Source: Bursaphelenchus xylophilus
Taxonomy: Eukaryota > Nematoda > Chromadorea > Rhabditida > Aphelenchoididae
DNA: 64,000 nucleotides
Direction: 5' to 3'
Assembly (NCBI GenBank): GCA_904066235.2
Contig: CAJFCV020000001.1
Coordinates: forward strand, 12,767,291-12,831,290
Shown here: in pieces, positions 1 to 17,092 of the stretch
Layout: each line of letters opens with the position of its first letter
Numbering within the stretch: the stretch's first letter is position 1
Notes under the pieces: model-generated
What the model saw: only the letters and a program-made list of their open reading frames with translations
What the model was told of the DNA's origin: nothing
Databases searched by the model: none
Translations under genes and position numbers: made by a program

Positions 1-1095
1 TAGGCATGGCTCCGGGCCGGGCCGACTTATTTCTCGGCCCGACGCCGGGCTTCGATTTTTAGGCCCGGCCCGGGGGTTTTTTTTTTTGAAATCTGAGTTT
101 TGCCCGGAAAAAGGTCAAAAATAAGCTTTTTTGACATAATTTACCACTCGCCCAAATAAAAAAATAATTTTCAAGTCAATTTGAAAAAAATTTCACGAGG
201 AAAGTACTTCTATGGGGCATGGAGTTACAGGTGGAGTCATATATCAAAAAAATAGCAAAATTTTTCTGATTTAGAATATGTAGGAGTTAGGTGCCTAATT
301 TTGGTTTGTAAGGGTGAAAAAATCAACTTTTCTCGCAACACCACGAAAATGCCACCTTTTAATATTGCAACTACTAATTAACGCGTATAAAATTTGAATT
401 TTATTGCAACTACTAATTAACGCGTAAAAAAAAGTTAGTTGAGATAAAATTTGATATTTTAAGGCTTGTGACGATACCAGGATTTACTCTAGCTCAAAAA
501 CAAGCATTTGATTTGGTAAAAACTTGCGTGGTGTTGCGAGAAAAGTTCTGAGGATTTTTTTCACCCTTACAAATCAAAATTAGGCAGCTAATTTTTGCAT
601 GTTCTGAATCAGAAAAATTTGCGATTTTTTTGATGTATGTCTCGACCGGTAACTCCGCCCCATAGAAGTACTTTCCTTGTCAGAAATTCTAAAGTGCGAC
701 CTCATAGTTAATGGCAAAAAAAGAAACCGGAAAATTTTTCAAAAATACGCAATAGCAGCGTAGCTTTTTTCAGATCCAATAAAAGATCTGTGATAAAAAT
801 ATTTTTGCTAAAATTTTGGTGACTATACACAGAAGTTTATGATTTTTTGTAATCAGATGGTAAAAAAATTTATGGCGAATTAGTAATTTATATAAATAAT
901 CCAGCGGCAATTGCACTATGCTTAGGTTTTGCTAAATTCTTTTTACATTTTGCAAAAATTTGCCATAATTTTCATTTCATTAACCGCTTTTTTTCCTTCC
1001 AACCAAGTATAAAAATTTTCCTGGCCGAACCGGACCGGGCTTTCCAATTTTGCAAACCTCGGGCCCGGGCTGGCCCGGTTTGCAGCCATGCTTAC
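1..1095. repeat. GGGCC-ended palindromic element, ~1.09 kb
   Basis: Both ends are GC-rich runs of GGGCC/CCCGG in an otherwise AT-rich region, in inverted orientation: GCATGGCTCCGGG near base 4 and CCCGGTTTGCAGCCATGC near base 1090. A second, inner inverted repeat pairs about 175-350 with about 525-705; both arms carry AAGTACTTCTATGGGGC or its complement and a CGCAACACCACG block. No coding frame is credible inside. The element may begin just before the window. A relative of the same length and ends lies at 14839-15922. It looks like a non-autonomous foldback DNA element; the class is not identified. Confidence 0.7.
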
Positions 1096-2303
1096 TTTTG
1101 AGCGCGTGTAGTACTAGCAGTTCCAGAAAGGGCGTAGACTCTTTTCAACCTATTTTTTCGCGCCGCGCAATGCAATTTCGTCGAAATTTTTTGATCCTTT
1201 TCGAAAAATTTCGCACTGTGCAATTTCATTTCGTACGCCCAAAATTCGCGCCGGTTCCGTCGAGAAAAGTTTGCGCCGCTGCGATGTTGCACTTGCACGG
1301 TGCATGCGATCACATGCATGCCGCCAAAATCCGGATCTAAACAGCAAAAAACCAAAAGAAACATAAACTTACTTCATTTTCAAGGGTTGGACCATCAATT
1401 CACTTCCGTTCGAACTCCTCAGTGGTAAAGGATCACCGGAGGTTGCTCAAAATCGAGACCATTTTGGCGTAATTCTGAAAAAAATAGATAAAATATAAAC
1501 ATAAAATATAAATTATCCTTTTTTAGACTTTTTGAAGACTTCATACCTAATATAATATCAGGTCAGCACCCGAAAGCTACAATAAATCAGGATAAATTTA
1601 ACCCATCGCCGCCGAAAATTCTTTATAAAGAAAAAACAACCAAAATAATAAAGGTTTTTTAACTCCCAGCCCAACTCAGCGAATGCTGAAGTCCAATATA
1701 ACAAATCCCAAAATTTTTTACCTAAATGTTAAAAAATAGCACAAAAAAGAATACTTACCTCGATTTGGGTCCGAATGGTTCTTTTAAACTATGGCATCAA
1801 AATTGGCTCGGATCTTAGCAAACATTGATCCGGTGAACAATTGAGCTCGTGTTGATGTAAGAGTCTGAAAAAGAGGAGATAATGTTATGTTAGCTGTTAT
1901 GTCGGGATCGAATTTATTGCATTTTTAGAACAGTCACACTAGTTTTTGAGAAAATTTCCGCGCTGTAGGTTGGAAAATCGAGGAGAATTAGCAGCAAACG
2001 CCAGAGCCTCAGGACAAAAATTAGGCAATTTACAATAAAAATTATAAAAAGTTATTTTTAGAACAATTGTATAGTTTCTTGCTTATAAATAATAATAAAA
2101 ACGTGTGGACCTCAAAAAACTAAAATTTTTGCCCCAGATGCAATCTAAACCTAAACCGGCTTTTAAAAAATTCTTTTCCAAGTTCTTTCGTATCATATAG
2201 CACCAAGATTTACAAAAGTCTCGGGCGCAACTCGAGATTTTGACAAAGATATTTTTTCCCAAAAACAAATTTCCGTTTTTGCAGAAGGTGTAAAAATAAG
2301 AGG
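1096..2303 (-). other. No clear gene; two exon-like blocks on the minus strand
   Basis: Two short blocks on the minus strand are bounded by an acceptor (TTTTTCAG) and a GTAAG donor: 1864-1759 and 1474-1373. Each opens in one frame and then meets a stop, so neither extends a known protein. They could be untranslated or decayed 3' exons of the minus-strand transcript whose coiled-coil exon is at 3857-4882. The stretch also holds two isolated GCACNGTGC palindromes (1213 and 1294). Nothing else is recognisable. Confidence 0.3.
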
Positions 2304-2453
2304 ATGGCTTCAGAAGTTGGAGAAAAGGTTGCTTTAGGCGATGAAAGGTATCTCTTGGATATACGTAAGTGTTTTTTTGTTTTTTCGTTCTTTCGAAATT
2401 TAGGTGTCGACCATGCGGTGAAGAATCGACCCGGAAGCGACATTTTAGTCTAA
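2304..2453 (+). CDS. Possible two-exon small protein, 36 residues
   Basis: I do not recognise this product. An ATG at 2304 follows a TTTTTGCAG acceptor-like site by about twenty bases, as in trans-spliced nematode genes. Exon 1 is 2304-2364. A 39-nt intron (2365-2403) starts GTAAGTG and ends GAAATTTAG, and exon 2 is 2404-2453, ending TAA. The joined product starts MASEVGEKVALGDERYLLDI and ends RPGSDILV. It has no signal peptide or membrane segment. In favour: correct nematode splice signals, a typical minimal intron length and an in-frame join. Against: the product is very short and no homologue was tested. It could also be the 5' part of a longer gene with an unseen exon. Confidence 0.33.
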   Translation: MASEVGEKVALGDERYLLDIRKCFFVFSFFRNLGVDHAVKNRPGSDILV

Positions 2454-3038
2454 ATTTGGGGAAAAAGGCTTAATCAGATTTGTTTATGAGACCTTTCTGC
2501 AGGACAGTGCAAATTTTTGCCCTACTCCGCTCCGAAAAATCTCTTTTTTAGCTAAATTTTTAAGGGATTTGATTTATTTAGGCAATATTTATCACATTTG
2601 TGTCTATAATACATCTATTCGGGTTAGACGCCACTTTTCTGAGCGTATTTTAGTATCCTCGACGGCAGCAGTTCATATATTGTTGTCCTTCTGCCTCCAG
2701 AATACTTTTATATTAATTTAGGTAACAATTTATCGAAAAACGTTTTGGTTTTGGTGCTATCTCGTTGGGAAACGGAACTATTGCGACATAAAATCGTTAA
2801 TAGGTTGTGTAACCTTGTGTTAGATAGATAGATCGTTTCCGGCGTGCAGCTCCCAACAAGTTGGTTAAAAAAATGCTGGAAACTCGGCTGAACTACTATA
2901 CACGCAAAGCAACTGAACTCCTAAAGCAAAATCAATCCAAAAAAATTCACGCTTCCGGCCCATTCTGACCAACCCCTTCCAGAGCTTGTGCTTAGTACAA
3001 CATCGCTCGAAATTCCTAGGCATGAGTATCTTGCTTAC
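2454..3038. other. No feature seen
   Basis: AT-rich sequence with no open frame of note and no repeat that I can match elsewhere in the window. A short GATA run (TAGATAGATAGATC) lies near 2823. Confidence 0.4.
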
Positions 3039-3607
3039 CTCAATTTCTGTTGATTGGTTCGCCCCTTTTTTGTCCAAAAGCCCCCGGACTAATTCAGGGG
3101 GCGAGGGTTCCAGGTCCACTTCGGTTTGGACTGGCCTTCATCTGAAAATAGGAAGATTATATTGCTCTAGCCCAAATAAAAGTCAGGAAGCTCCCAAAAC
3201 AATAAAATCTTACCCTGTTTGGTCTAACCGAGCACCCGTAAGGTTTCCAGAGGCCCCCCGGATGAAGTGAGGGGCCGGGGCGCTCCGGTCGACCAAAACG
3301 TCCACACGAGGGATCGTAAAGAAAGGTGGGCACCCTTTTTCACAGTCCAATGGCCCCCCGGGCTCATTCGGGAGGCCAGGGTGCTCCACCTTTCCCTCAG
3401 TTCGTCTTTTTCAGGGATTTCTGAAAAAGATAAGGAATAAATATAAATTCAGCATGATAACTTACCTTATTATAGTCCAAAATCCCCAATCTTGACCATA
3501 ACAAGTGGATGGGCACCCTTTTTTCTTATTCCAGAGGCCCCCCGGACTGATTCAGGGGGCACGGGTGCCGGATCCACTTCTCCACGCTGGTCCAGACCGG
3601 CCTTCGT
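3039..3607 (-). repeat. Four GC-rich hairpin units inside exon-like blocks
   Basis: Near 3080, 3250, 3350 and 3535 the same ~36-bp unit recurs: a GGCCCCCCGGACT half followed by ATTCAGGGGGC and a GGGTGC tail. The two halves form a GCCCCC/GGGGGC hairpin. The units lie in blocks that, read on the minus strand, have acceptor and donor consensus: 3607-3466, 3420-3214 and 3141-3039. The first block is open to a stop at its 3' end and the second is open for about 65 codons. The third is frame-broken relative to the first. These are probably serially duplicated exons, coding or untranslated, of the transcript from 7985. Confidence 0.5.
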
Positions 3608-3688
3608 CTGAAGATAGTGAAGTATATTACTTTAGCCTAAATCAAGGCCAAACAGTTCCCAAAACAACTTACCTTATTTGGTTCCACC

Positions 3689-6600
3689 TTATCCAAGGAA
3701 CCACGGAGCATCATCCGTCCGGACTTGAGCTCTTCTGCCTGAAAAAAACAGATATTATTGAGAATTATATATGGATCTTTTTTCTTCAAAAAACACCTCA
3801 TGTTTATTTCTAGGGTTTTGGCCTAACAAGAAAAAAACAAGAGCCAATAAACTTACGAGGCATTATTGAGCTCCTTATCGCCGCATAGCTTCGGCGTGCC
3901 ATGTCGACGACGAGCCGGGCTGGAGGCTGACGGCTTCTCCTCCTCGGACGTTCTTCAACGACTTCCTCGATGATCGGGCCGAGTTGTTCGACCTCCCTGG
4001 ATCTTCGGGGAGGCCGAAGAACAGCTTGAGGTGCAGGAGGCGGCGGCTGGTAACAGCACCGCCTCCTGCATTTGGGCATCCTTCGCAGGGGTCCCGGGGC
4101 CTCATGTTGTGGTCCTGGTTCTTCATGGCCTTCCGAGACCTGATCCTCGACTGGGGGCGAGACGACTTCTGCGGGAGGCTCGACGTCAGGCGTCGGCGAA
4201 GACGAAGGCGCCGTTCGTGTCAACGGACTTCTTGAACGGTGAGTTCGTGGAGGTCTGGCATCGGCTTCGGCTTTCTTCAAGTGGTCGGTGAGTCGCTGCT
4301 TGAGACGGGATGTTTCTTCCTTTTCCCTCTCCAATTCGATTAGAGCCTCATCTTTGGCTCTTATGGCCTCTTCGAGCTTTCTTCCAGCTCGGTATTCTTT
4401 TGTTTTCATTTCGAAAATGGCCTTCTGAGCGGCCTCCAGGTCGGCTTCGGCCTTGTTGGCCCTTTCCATTTCTGAGAGCCACAAGGCTTCTGTGGCCTGC
4501 TTCGCCTTCCTCATATCATCGGTCTTCCTTAGAAGCTGTCGATTCTCTTCGATCAGCTCTTCCATCTTCGCCCTCAGCTTCGTCTTCTCTTCATCCCCTG
4601 GCTCCGGCGTCTTCTGTGCCATCATCGCCTTGTAGGCTTCAAACTCCTCATAAGAGGCGATTGACGGGACTCCATGGAGCGTGGAAGTCCCGGCGCTGTT
4701 TTCGGACGAGCGCGAAAACAGCGAGCCTGAGGTCGGACTAGCAACGCTAAGTCCTCCCTCACCCCCTGGGACGCCGAAGCGATGGGCACCCAGAGGGGAG
4801 CCCGCAACCGCCGGCGGATGCTCGGCCTGAACGGTGCGGGCCACGTTTTGGCCAGAGGCCTGGCCGGCGGTGCTGGGAGGCACTGAAATCACCAAAATTA
4901 GTCGAAAAATTGAAAAAGTATGGCCCAAAATTTAAAAAAAAAAAAAAAAAAAAACTATTCCTAAGGTCCCTATTAACTAAGGTCATTTCTAATATTATCT
5001 TAATTTTCCCCACAAAAATTTTATCCTTTTTCTAAAGTAATCCTTCTTGGTTTTAGGCGGAGATCCGGATGATGACGATCCACAATCTTGAAGGTAAAAT
5101 CCACGATGATCGAAGGCTCCATATTTGAATCAAGATCCTGTGAACAATTCGCGATTTCTCCAGAAAAATTCCACAGATGTCGGAAATCGATCCACATTGG
5201 AGTCCAGTGACAAAACCATAATACCGACAAGAAACCCGAGCTGATTTTTTTCGTTGATGGCGACCGGAAGGCGTATTTAAGTGGTGATCAGGAAAACGAG
5301 AGCACAGCGGCTCGAAAGCCGTAGAACACTGAATGACCCGAAGATCGGATCAAACGACAACGTGGAACAAGGAGAACCTTCAAAAGGACTCCAGAAGATG
5401 AGATGGAACCAAATTAAAGGTGGTGGTCCGAATCAAGATAATGATTGGTTCTCGATTGGTGAAGATCAGGTGCAGGTGGACAAGTTCTGGGTGATTTGGG
5501 GCCATTTCGACGTGAAAATCATGGAAAACGGGTGCTGGATTGGATTCATGGAGATGAAAATGGTCAGATTGGTATGCTGATGTTCAACTTCAGCTAAAAT
5601 AAGGTGAGTCCAGGGGTCAAATGGGGGCGAAAACGTCTAAAATTTCTGTAATTTCTGTTTTCTCCTTGTATCGGTCTTCTAAATGCTTCATTTCAGATAT
5701 TCATTGGTTCTTCAGTCATTTCCAAGGCGATATTGATGTCACGAATAATCTCCAGGCCAAACAAATCATTGCTAAAGGTTGCTAATCCAAAATTTGTGGC
5801 GAACATTGAAAATTCCAATTGGAGACGGGGTCGGATGTAAAAACGAATTTGATGGTGAAGATGTTGATGAGATGGAATTAATGGATGGTAGAATTAATAC
5901 ACTGGTGGTTGAACTGAAGATGGAGCTGATTCGAAGTGATCATGGCGAAAGTAGGTGCCTTGGCGTCCCTTTTTGTTATCCTGAAGATGTATTTGTTGAT
6001 TGATTGGAATTCTCTGAAAAGGTCCACGCGACACGCAACCGAAAATTCGACGAGCCTGAACGACGAGAAGTCAAGTCCACCCGGAGAAAATCACAGAGCA
6101 CATCAAGAGGTCTTTCAACAAGGTTCTGACAAGAAAAACGAGGACAGGTGCCAAGAACAACCACAATAACGTCCATCCATGGACGAGACGAGCTCCCCAC
6201 CCCTTGGAAATAGTCTAATGCGACCCTAAACCTAAGTGATGATCGTCGACATGGTCCAGTAGATGTTGTTCTTCACCATTCAGCCCAGTGATTGAATTGA
6301 TCCAAAGTAGAAGGTCCAGGAAGTTCATCGTGTTATCAGGTGGTGTCTCACAGTGAAAACCCCGTTATAAGTAACAAGAGAGAGTATAAAATGGTGTAAG
6401 TATTTATTGTTATGATTTATACAATTAGAATTTATGAAAGAATTCGAATATCCAATTGTAATGGTTCAAGTTTCAGGGCGCCAACGGAATTGGAAATGGA
6501 CTCTTGACAGGGACGGACCCATCGAGTTTTGAATTATCTTGGAATACCTTGACGAAACTGAAAAGGCGAAGAAAGCAAAAATAAAATTGTTACCTGGTCC

Positions 6601-7985
6601 ACGAATCAGATTGGAGACGGTGTTCGATGGCAATTGGAGAAAACACAAAGTAAGGCTATTTTTGGCCGTGAAAATGAATAGTTTACTCTTTATTTGGGAT
6701 TTTTGTCTCCAAAAATAATCCAAGTTACGATGTATGATAATAATTTATAACGAATACAGTAAATTATATTATAAATAATATTTTAGGTGATGCCATCAGT
6801 CGCTGGACCTGCCACAATCAAAAAAATGATCCATCTTCGACCGGGATTAGGCTCTTGGAGGGATTCTGGAGGTGCATGAAGATGTTTGAAGCCATAATTT
6901 TGAACGTTGGACATCAATTCTGACATTCGGGTGACAAATTTCTAGAAAATCCGTCAAATATCTTTGGGGAAAGGTAAATTTTTGGAGTTATTTGGAAAAC
7001 AAAATGGGGCTTCTAAAAAGAGATGATTTTTGACAATTTTCACAAAAAATGGACTATTATGTAAAATTGACGGATTTTTCCAGATCTTTGCCTTCCGAAT
7101 GTCGCCTTGGATCTGGACTGAAGTGCTGGCCACCGATCCAGATCATCATTTTTGGACCTTGGAGAGAATTTTTTTGCTCTCTTTTTTGAGTTTTTTTAAA
7201 TTTTTTGAGCTCTCTTTTTTGAGTTTTTTACTGCAGAATTATCTTGTACTAGACAAGTCAGCGAGATTGATATATATTTTTTTATATTTCTGGCCCTAAG
7301 CTTATGTAAGTCATCTTACAGGGAAGTACTCCAAATGCGACGCTCAGATTTTGATGAAAATTGGCACAAATTTAGAATAATGTTTTCTAAGATATATGCG
7401 AGAATCCTAGCTCGCGCTTTGCAGAAACAACCGAGATTTTTAGCTCGAAAGTCGGCGAAAATTTAAGATTTTTTGCCGAATTTCGGCACGAAAATTTTCA
7501 TGCCTACTTCTACTGTAAAGGATAATGTTTCTACAAAAAATCAAATTTTTCCGCACGAAACTGCCAAAGTTATGGCAAAAAAGCGTTTTTCTCTCTGACC
7601 GCTCTCCACGTTTAGCGTGCTCTCTCGGCAGCAAAAAATCGTTCGATATCTCGGCGGCGCCCGCAAAGCGCGAGCTAAAACTTTCAGGAATTGACGTTTA
7701 GTCCATAGCCGACGTGTGTGCAAAATTTAAAGAAAATCTGAGCGTCGCACTTGGAGTACTTCCACTGTTAAATCTTAAAATTTTAAAAAAACCCAAAAAA
7801 ATCCCGAAAACCCCAAAAAATCCCCAAAAACCCCCACTGAACTCACCCGTCGGCCCTTCCCCGACCACCGGGACGGCGGCGGTGGCGGAGGCCACCCCAA
7901 CTGCAACCACCGGGACGGCGGCGGTGGAAGCAGAAGGGGTCTTCGTCGTGTTCGTGACGGCGTCGCTCTTGGCGGGTGATGACAT
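3689..7985 (-). CDS. Proline/alanine-rich coiled-coil protein, unidentified
   Basis: I do not recognise the family. The strongest piece is exon 4882-3857, about 340 residues. It opens with a Pro/Ala/Gly-rich stretch and continues with a long charged heptad region (about residues 145-260, with segments such as KMEELIEENRQLLRKTDD and LEREKEETSRLKQRL). It then turns into a Pro-, Ser- and Arg-rich tail. Exon 7985-7847 (MSSPAKSDAVTNTTKTPSAS) ends at a GTGAGT donor with one base left over, which is the phase the 4882 acceptor needs, and its A/V/P composition matches. I therefore propose it as the first exon. In the frame given by the 3856 donor, exon 3738-3673 stops at 3691-3689, for about 404 residues. 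The same exon is also open in another frame, so the C-terminus is uncertain. The long coiled coil suggests a structural or scaffold role, by inference only. Confidence 0.55.
4883..7317. other. Large intron with no identified content
   Basis: This is proposed intron 1 of the coiled-coil gene. The part at 5280-6480 is less AT-rich than usual for introns here and rich in GATGGA-type triplets. Short open frames exist on the plus strand (for example 5281-5580 and 5779-6003), but none has recognisable motifs, and they are not joined by good splice sites. I see no repeat matching other parts of the window. Confidence 0.35.
7318..7767. repeat. Palindromic MITE, GGAAGTACTCC family
   Basis: The two ends are inverted copies (GGAAGTACTCCAAATGCGAC at the left, GTCGCACTTGGAGTACTTCC at the right). 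Pairing continues through CGCTCAGATTTT, the CGCGCTTTGCAGA block and ACCGCTCTCC into the middle, making an almost complete foldback of about 450 bp. No coding capacity. Half-copies occur at 10298-10560 and 62736-63110, and more distant relatives at 23596-24340 and 39330-39690. Confidence 0.75.
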
Positions 7986-8830
7986 CTTTGCAAATAGATG
8001 AGGGGTGGCGGATACCAGGATTTTCTCAACCGGTGAATGAGAAAAATGCAAACGAAAATTTGCCGAATTTTAATATGCAAATTTTGAGGTTTTTGTGAAA
8101 ATTCGTGGGAAAATTTGACGTTTTTTTCAGAATTTCATTCAAATTTTTTCAATTGGTTGGAACGTTTTTTGCAACGTGGAGGGATTTCGGACGTTTTAGT
8201 GGAATTTTGAATGCATCAGGATGGGTATGGACAAGAGTCATGGATTTTATGACATCTTTTCGGTGAGTTTTTGACAATTTTTTCCGATTTCTTTAGGTTT
8301 TGATGCAGTTTTTAATTTATATGGAATTTTAGATGATTCAGAGTTATCTGATACTCGCAGTTCTCCAAAGACCTTTACGCCTGGGAAGAATGGCTGAAAC
8401 CCTCAGGCTTTGAACATTGGAGACTATATTTGATTCGAATTGCCGCAGAATGAGTTCTAGATGATGGGCAAAATGGAAAAAGTAAGTTGCGTTTTGTTTT
8501 TGGATTGTTCGGAATTTAGGTAATCATCGGAGTCCCCCGTTCCCGTGAATGTCATGAGAGGTGTGTGGTGGCTGAGGTCTCTTTTTGAGAGGAGCTACAA
8601 TCGGCGATATTCGATCCCAGCCGACGATTTTAATGATGGGAAGATTAGCGGATCGACGGTGCGCTGAAACTGAATGGTCGTTGATAAATTGAAACTGAGA
8701 GGTAGACTTATTTTAGGTCGTATCTTAGCAGGTTATGACTGAATTGAGGGCACGGATTTTTGATGGGATTTCTTGAGCATTTTTCTTATAAATTTGGATT
8801 ATTTCGAAGATTTACTGTAGTCGGAGTGTA
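7986..8830. other. No gene identified
   Basis: Upstream of the proposed first exon of the coiled-coil gene, so it may contain its promoter. The plus strand shows one donor/acceptor-like pair (GTAAGTTG near 8480, AATTTAG near 8518), but the flanking frames are short and unremarkable. Confidence 0.3.
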
Positions 8831-9758
8831 CAGGGTGGGCCACTCGAAACGGGTATGTTTTTTCCTTGGATTTCTCCGCGGAGACTCCGCCGATTTTCCC
8901 GAAATTTAGATTTTTCTGTAGCTGAGACCCGCCATTTTTAACCGGTTGAATTTGAAAAAAATATATTTTGAATTGACCTTTCTGTGCCTTCCCAAAGTTT
9001 CGAAGAATTATTTTCGGGCCGAAACCGCTAAAACTTGGAAAATTTTTGGAATGATTTCGAAAACTTGGTCATTTTTTCGAGTTTTTGGGTGAAATTTTCT
9101 AAGTTTTTCCTCAGATAACCATAAAATATAGTCGTAAAAACAATTTTATTTAACGACCTGATTATTAATATTTCTATCTGAGTTCGAAATGCCCATTTCC
9201 TCTCGCAGCACAAACTTGTAGGAGCTTTGAGAGTCATGAGAGTCGTGAACAGCTCGAATTGCAGATCGTGAACATCGTCTATCTTTAATCGGGCTGGGCT
9301 TCAAGCTTCAATGACTTGGAGCTGCGGCTCGTTGCCAATTGTGTGGACTTTTGCAATCTTTTTGAATTTTTTTTTTTTTTTTAATGTTTGTGCCCTAATG
9401 GTAATACAAACAACCCTCTTGTGGCTTTCAACTTGCTTTAAACAAGTTTAAGGCGAGCACTAGCAACTTTTTACTCCGCGATTTCCCCCAAAAAAAGCCA
9501 AAAATTTTCCAAGTCCGGGAAAGTCAATTGAAAATCATTCCAAAAATTTTCAAAGTTTTAGCGGTTTCGGCTCGAAAATAATTCTTCAAAACTTTGGGAA
9601 GGCACAGAAAGGTCAATTCAAAATATATTTTTTTCAAATTCAACCGGTTAAAAATGGCGGGTCTCAGCTACAGAAAAATCTAAATTTCGGGAAAATCGGC
9701 GGAGTCTCCGCGGAGAAATCCAAGGACAAAACTTACCCGTTTCGAGTGGCCCACCCTG
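8831..9758. mobile_element. Foldback DNA element, TA-CAGGGTGGGCC ends
   Basis: Inverted arms of roughly 220 bp at 8831-9052 and 9535-9758 begin CAGGGTGGGCCACTCGAAAC and share the CTCCGCGGAGACTCCGCC block, itself a small palindrome. Both outer edges abut TA, consistent with a TA target duplication as in Tc1/mariner-like elements. The ~480-bp centre has no transposase frame, so the copy is non-autonomous. A shorter relative lies at 14491-14838. Confidence 0.8.
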
Positions 9759-10240
9759 TATCTCTGGGAAAGTCTATAATCCGGGGGCACTTGGTCTTCT
9801 AGAACCTTGTTGAAAGCTTTGTTTAGAGTAAAATACACGATTTGGAAGCTTATTTCGCAAACCCTTATCAAGTTTTTTGCTCTATTTTGATTACTTTTCT
9901 TCTAACAGGTTCATGATTATTATAATTGCCTTATTTAGAGATCTCACGACGAAATATTTTTTTTTTTCTCTACTTTTCCTCGATGGAGATGCCCCAGTGG
10001 TCCCCACGTGCAATCTACCCTTTGAATCCTTTCATCGACTCAACTCGGATGATTTTTATGGAGATTCAAGCTGAAAACTAACGTATATGTAAATAATAAA
10101 ATTAGATTAAAAAAGTTTTTTTTGAATACAGTAATTCTGTTATTGGTGCCGTGAAATTGAAAATGGTAGTCACAATGGCGGCGAGGATGGCGGTGGCGAC
10201 GAATAATGTGGCCCGCTGAAGTTTGAAAAGGGTTTTTTTA
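9759..10240. other. No feature seen
   Basis: Between two elements. A plus-strand frame of 65 codons at 9877-10074 has no supporting motif or splice context. Confidence 0.3.
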
Positions 10241-10560
10241 CAGGGTGCGGCAATTTTTCGGCCGGATTTGAATTGGCTATAACTTTTTTAGTTTACAAGC
10301 GAAGTACCCCAAGTGCGACGCTCAGATTTTCTTTAAATTTTGCACACACGTCGGGTATGGACTAGATATCAATTCCTGAAAGTTTTAGCTCGCGCTTTGC
10401 AAGCGCCCCCAAGATATTCAACAACCTTTGCCGCCTAGAGAGTACGCTTAACGCGGAGAGCGGTCAGAGAGACAAACGCTTTTTGTCCATAACTTAAGCA
10501 GCTTCGTGCGGAAAAAAATTGTTTTTATGTAGAAACATTATCCTTTACGGTTTGAATATT
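10241..10560. repeat. Two abutting element fragments
   Basis: 10241-10297 starts TA-CAGGGTG and matches the start of the element at 57970 (shared GATTTGAATTGGCTATAAC). It is cut at 10298 by one arm of the GGAAGTACTCC family, which runs through the CGCGCTTTGC and GAGCGGTCAGAGAG blocks and fades near 10560. This suggests insertion of one family into the other followed by loss of the far ends. Confidence 0.6.
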
Positions 10561-10741
10561 TCACTCCAAGCGAGGCCTAACAAATCTGATAACCGGAGAT
10601 GTTGGAGCGAATCGACAAGCGTTACACCATCGGAAAGAGCACCAAATAATGCGATTACTCTACGCACAATTACCAAGTTCTAAAGCACACTTTTGAGAAG
10701 TACTGGGCTTCATGTAAGGCCATTTCCTATGAATTTCTATA

Positions 10742-11602
10742 CAGGGTGTCCAGAGAAATGTGCCGGAAAGTTTTTGTCGATTTCTTGGCGCTCAATCAAG
10801 ATATCCGAAAGATTCTTTTTGCAGGATAAAGAAGAATATGGGCGGTTTTTTGTGCAAAAGAATCATTTTCTCCGCCAGCGCGGAAGGCAGTGTATTCGGC
10901 GGAGACTTTTGATCGCTTTTTTGATCATCACATCAACTTTAAACGCTTTATTATGAAGTTTGATGGTTGAAACAAAGATATTTGCATATTTTCATGTTTA
11001 CCAAGTGTTCGGCGAAGGTATGGCGGACGCTCGCCCAATTGGCGCAGACCATAACTCAGTTGCGGACAAGACATGGTCCACCACAATTTTTATGGCCTGG
11101 CTGGAACACCCTGCTGGCTTCGTATGCCTTCGAAAATTTTGTCACCAAGCTTTGGCAGAAGCTAAGCCATCGCAAAACCACTTGGTGCACCAGAAAACAA
11201 CAAAATATATTTTGTTCAAATTTCCTTTTGCCTTGCTGTTTCAAATCTCCGCACGGTGCACTCGGACTTTATCGGTGTTGCAGCGACAGGCTGCACCGTG
11301 CAGTCGCTATATGGGATCGCATTGCGATGTCGCTGTCTGTGTGATTTATTGCGTCAAAAATTTGAAGACGTTCCGGAAGTTTCAGCATCATAATAAAGCG
11401 TTTAAAATTGGTGTGATGGCCAAAAAAGCGATCAAAAGTCTCCGCCGAATACACTACTTTCCGCGCTGGCGGAAAAAATGATTCTTTCGGTAAAAAAACC
11501 GCCCAAACTCTTCTTTATCCTGCAAAAAGAATTTTTCGGATATCTTTATTGAGCGCCAAGAAATCGACAAAAACTTTCCGGCACATTTCTCTGGACACCC
11601 TG
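10742..11602. mobile_element. Foldback DNA element, TA-CAGGGTGTCC ends
   Basis: Arms of about 230 bp (10742-10975 and 11375-11602) are inverted copies starting CAGGGTGTCCAGAGAAATG and sharing the GCCGGAAAGTTTTTGTCGAT block. TA flanks both ends. The ~400-bp core contains a plus-strand frame (10960-11481) and two GCACNGTGC motifs, but no recognisable transposase residues. This is a second family with the same terminal hexamer as the element at 8831, probably mobilised by the same type of enzyme. Confidence 0.8.
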
Positions 11603-11884
11603 TATTATCCTTGTTATCAGCAATTCCAATTTTTATTTTTACTATTTCTCCCTGCCAAATACCTCCAAATGCCTCATTTTTTGTTTTAAAACCTTCCACA
11701 CTCTCTATTCTCGCAAACACAATCCATTTCAAGTCCAATTTCACCGAATCATTATCGTTTATTTTAAAAAGAAAACAAGTAGGACATAGGTATAAGGTAG
11801 ATGGAGATGCTCGATCCGTCCTTGAAAACAACCAGAAACGATCAGGAGGAAAAGCTCACAGGATAAATTAGCGGTACGTTGGAT
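11603..11884. other. 3' flank of hsp-110
   Basis: Short intergenic stretch downstream of the hsp-110 stop; no feature beyond possible 3' untranslated sequence. Confidence 0.3.

Positions 11885-17092
<5,208 letters not shown>

Noticed and set aside
4883..4928. Start of the coiled-coil frame at a TTG near 4928
   Set aside because: Not an ATG; an acceptor at 4884-4883 shows the exon begins at 4882.
10960..11481. Possible transposase in the core of the 10742-11602 element
   Set aside because: No DDE/D or other transposase pattern is visible and two frames overlap without a preferred one.
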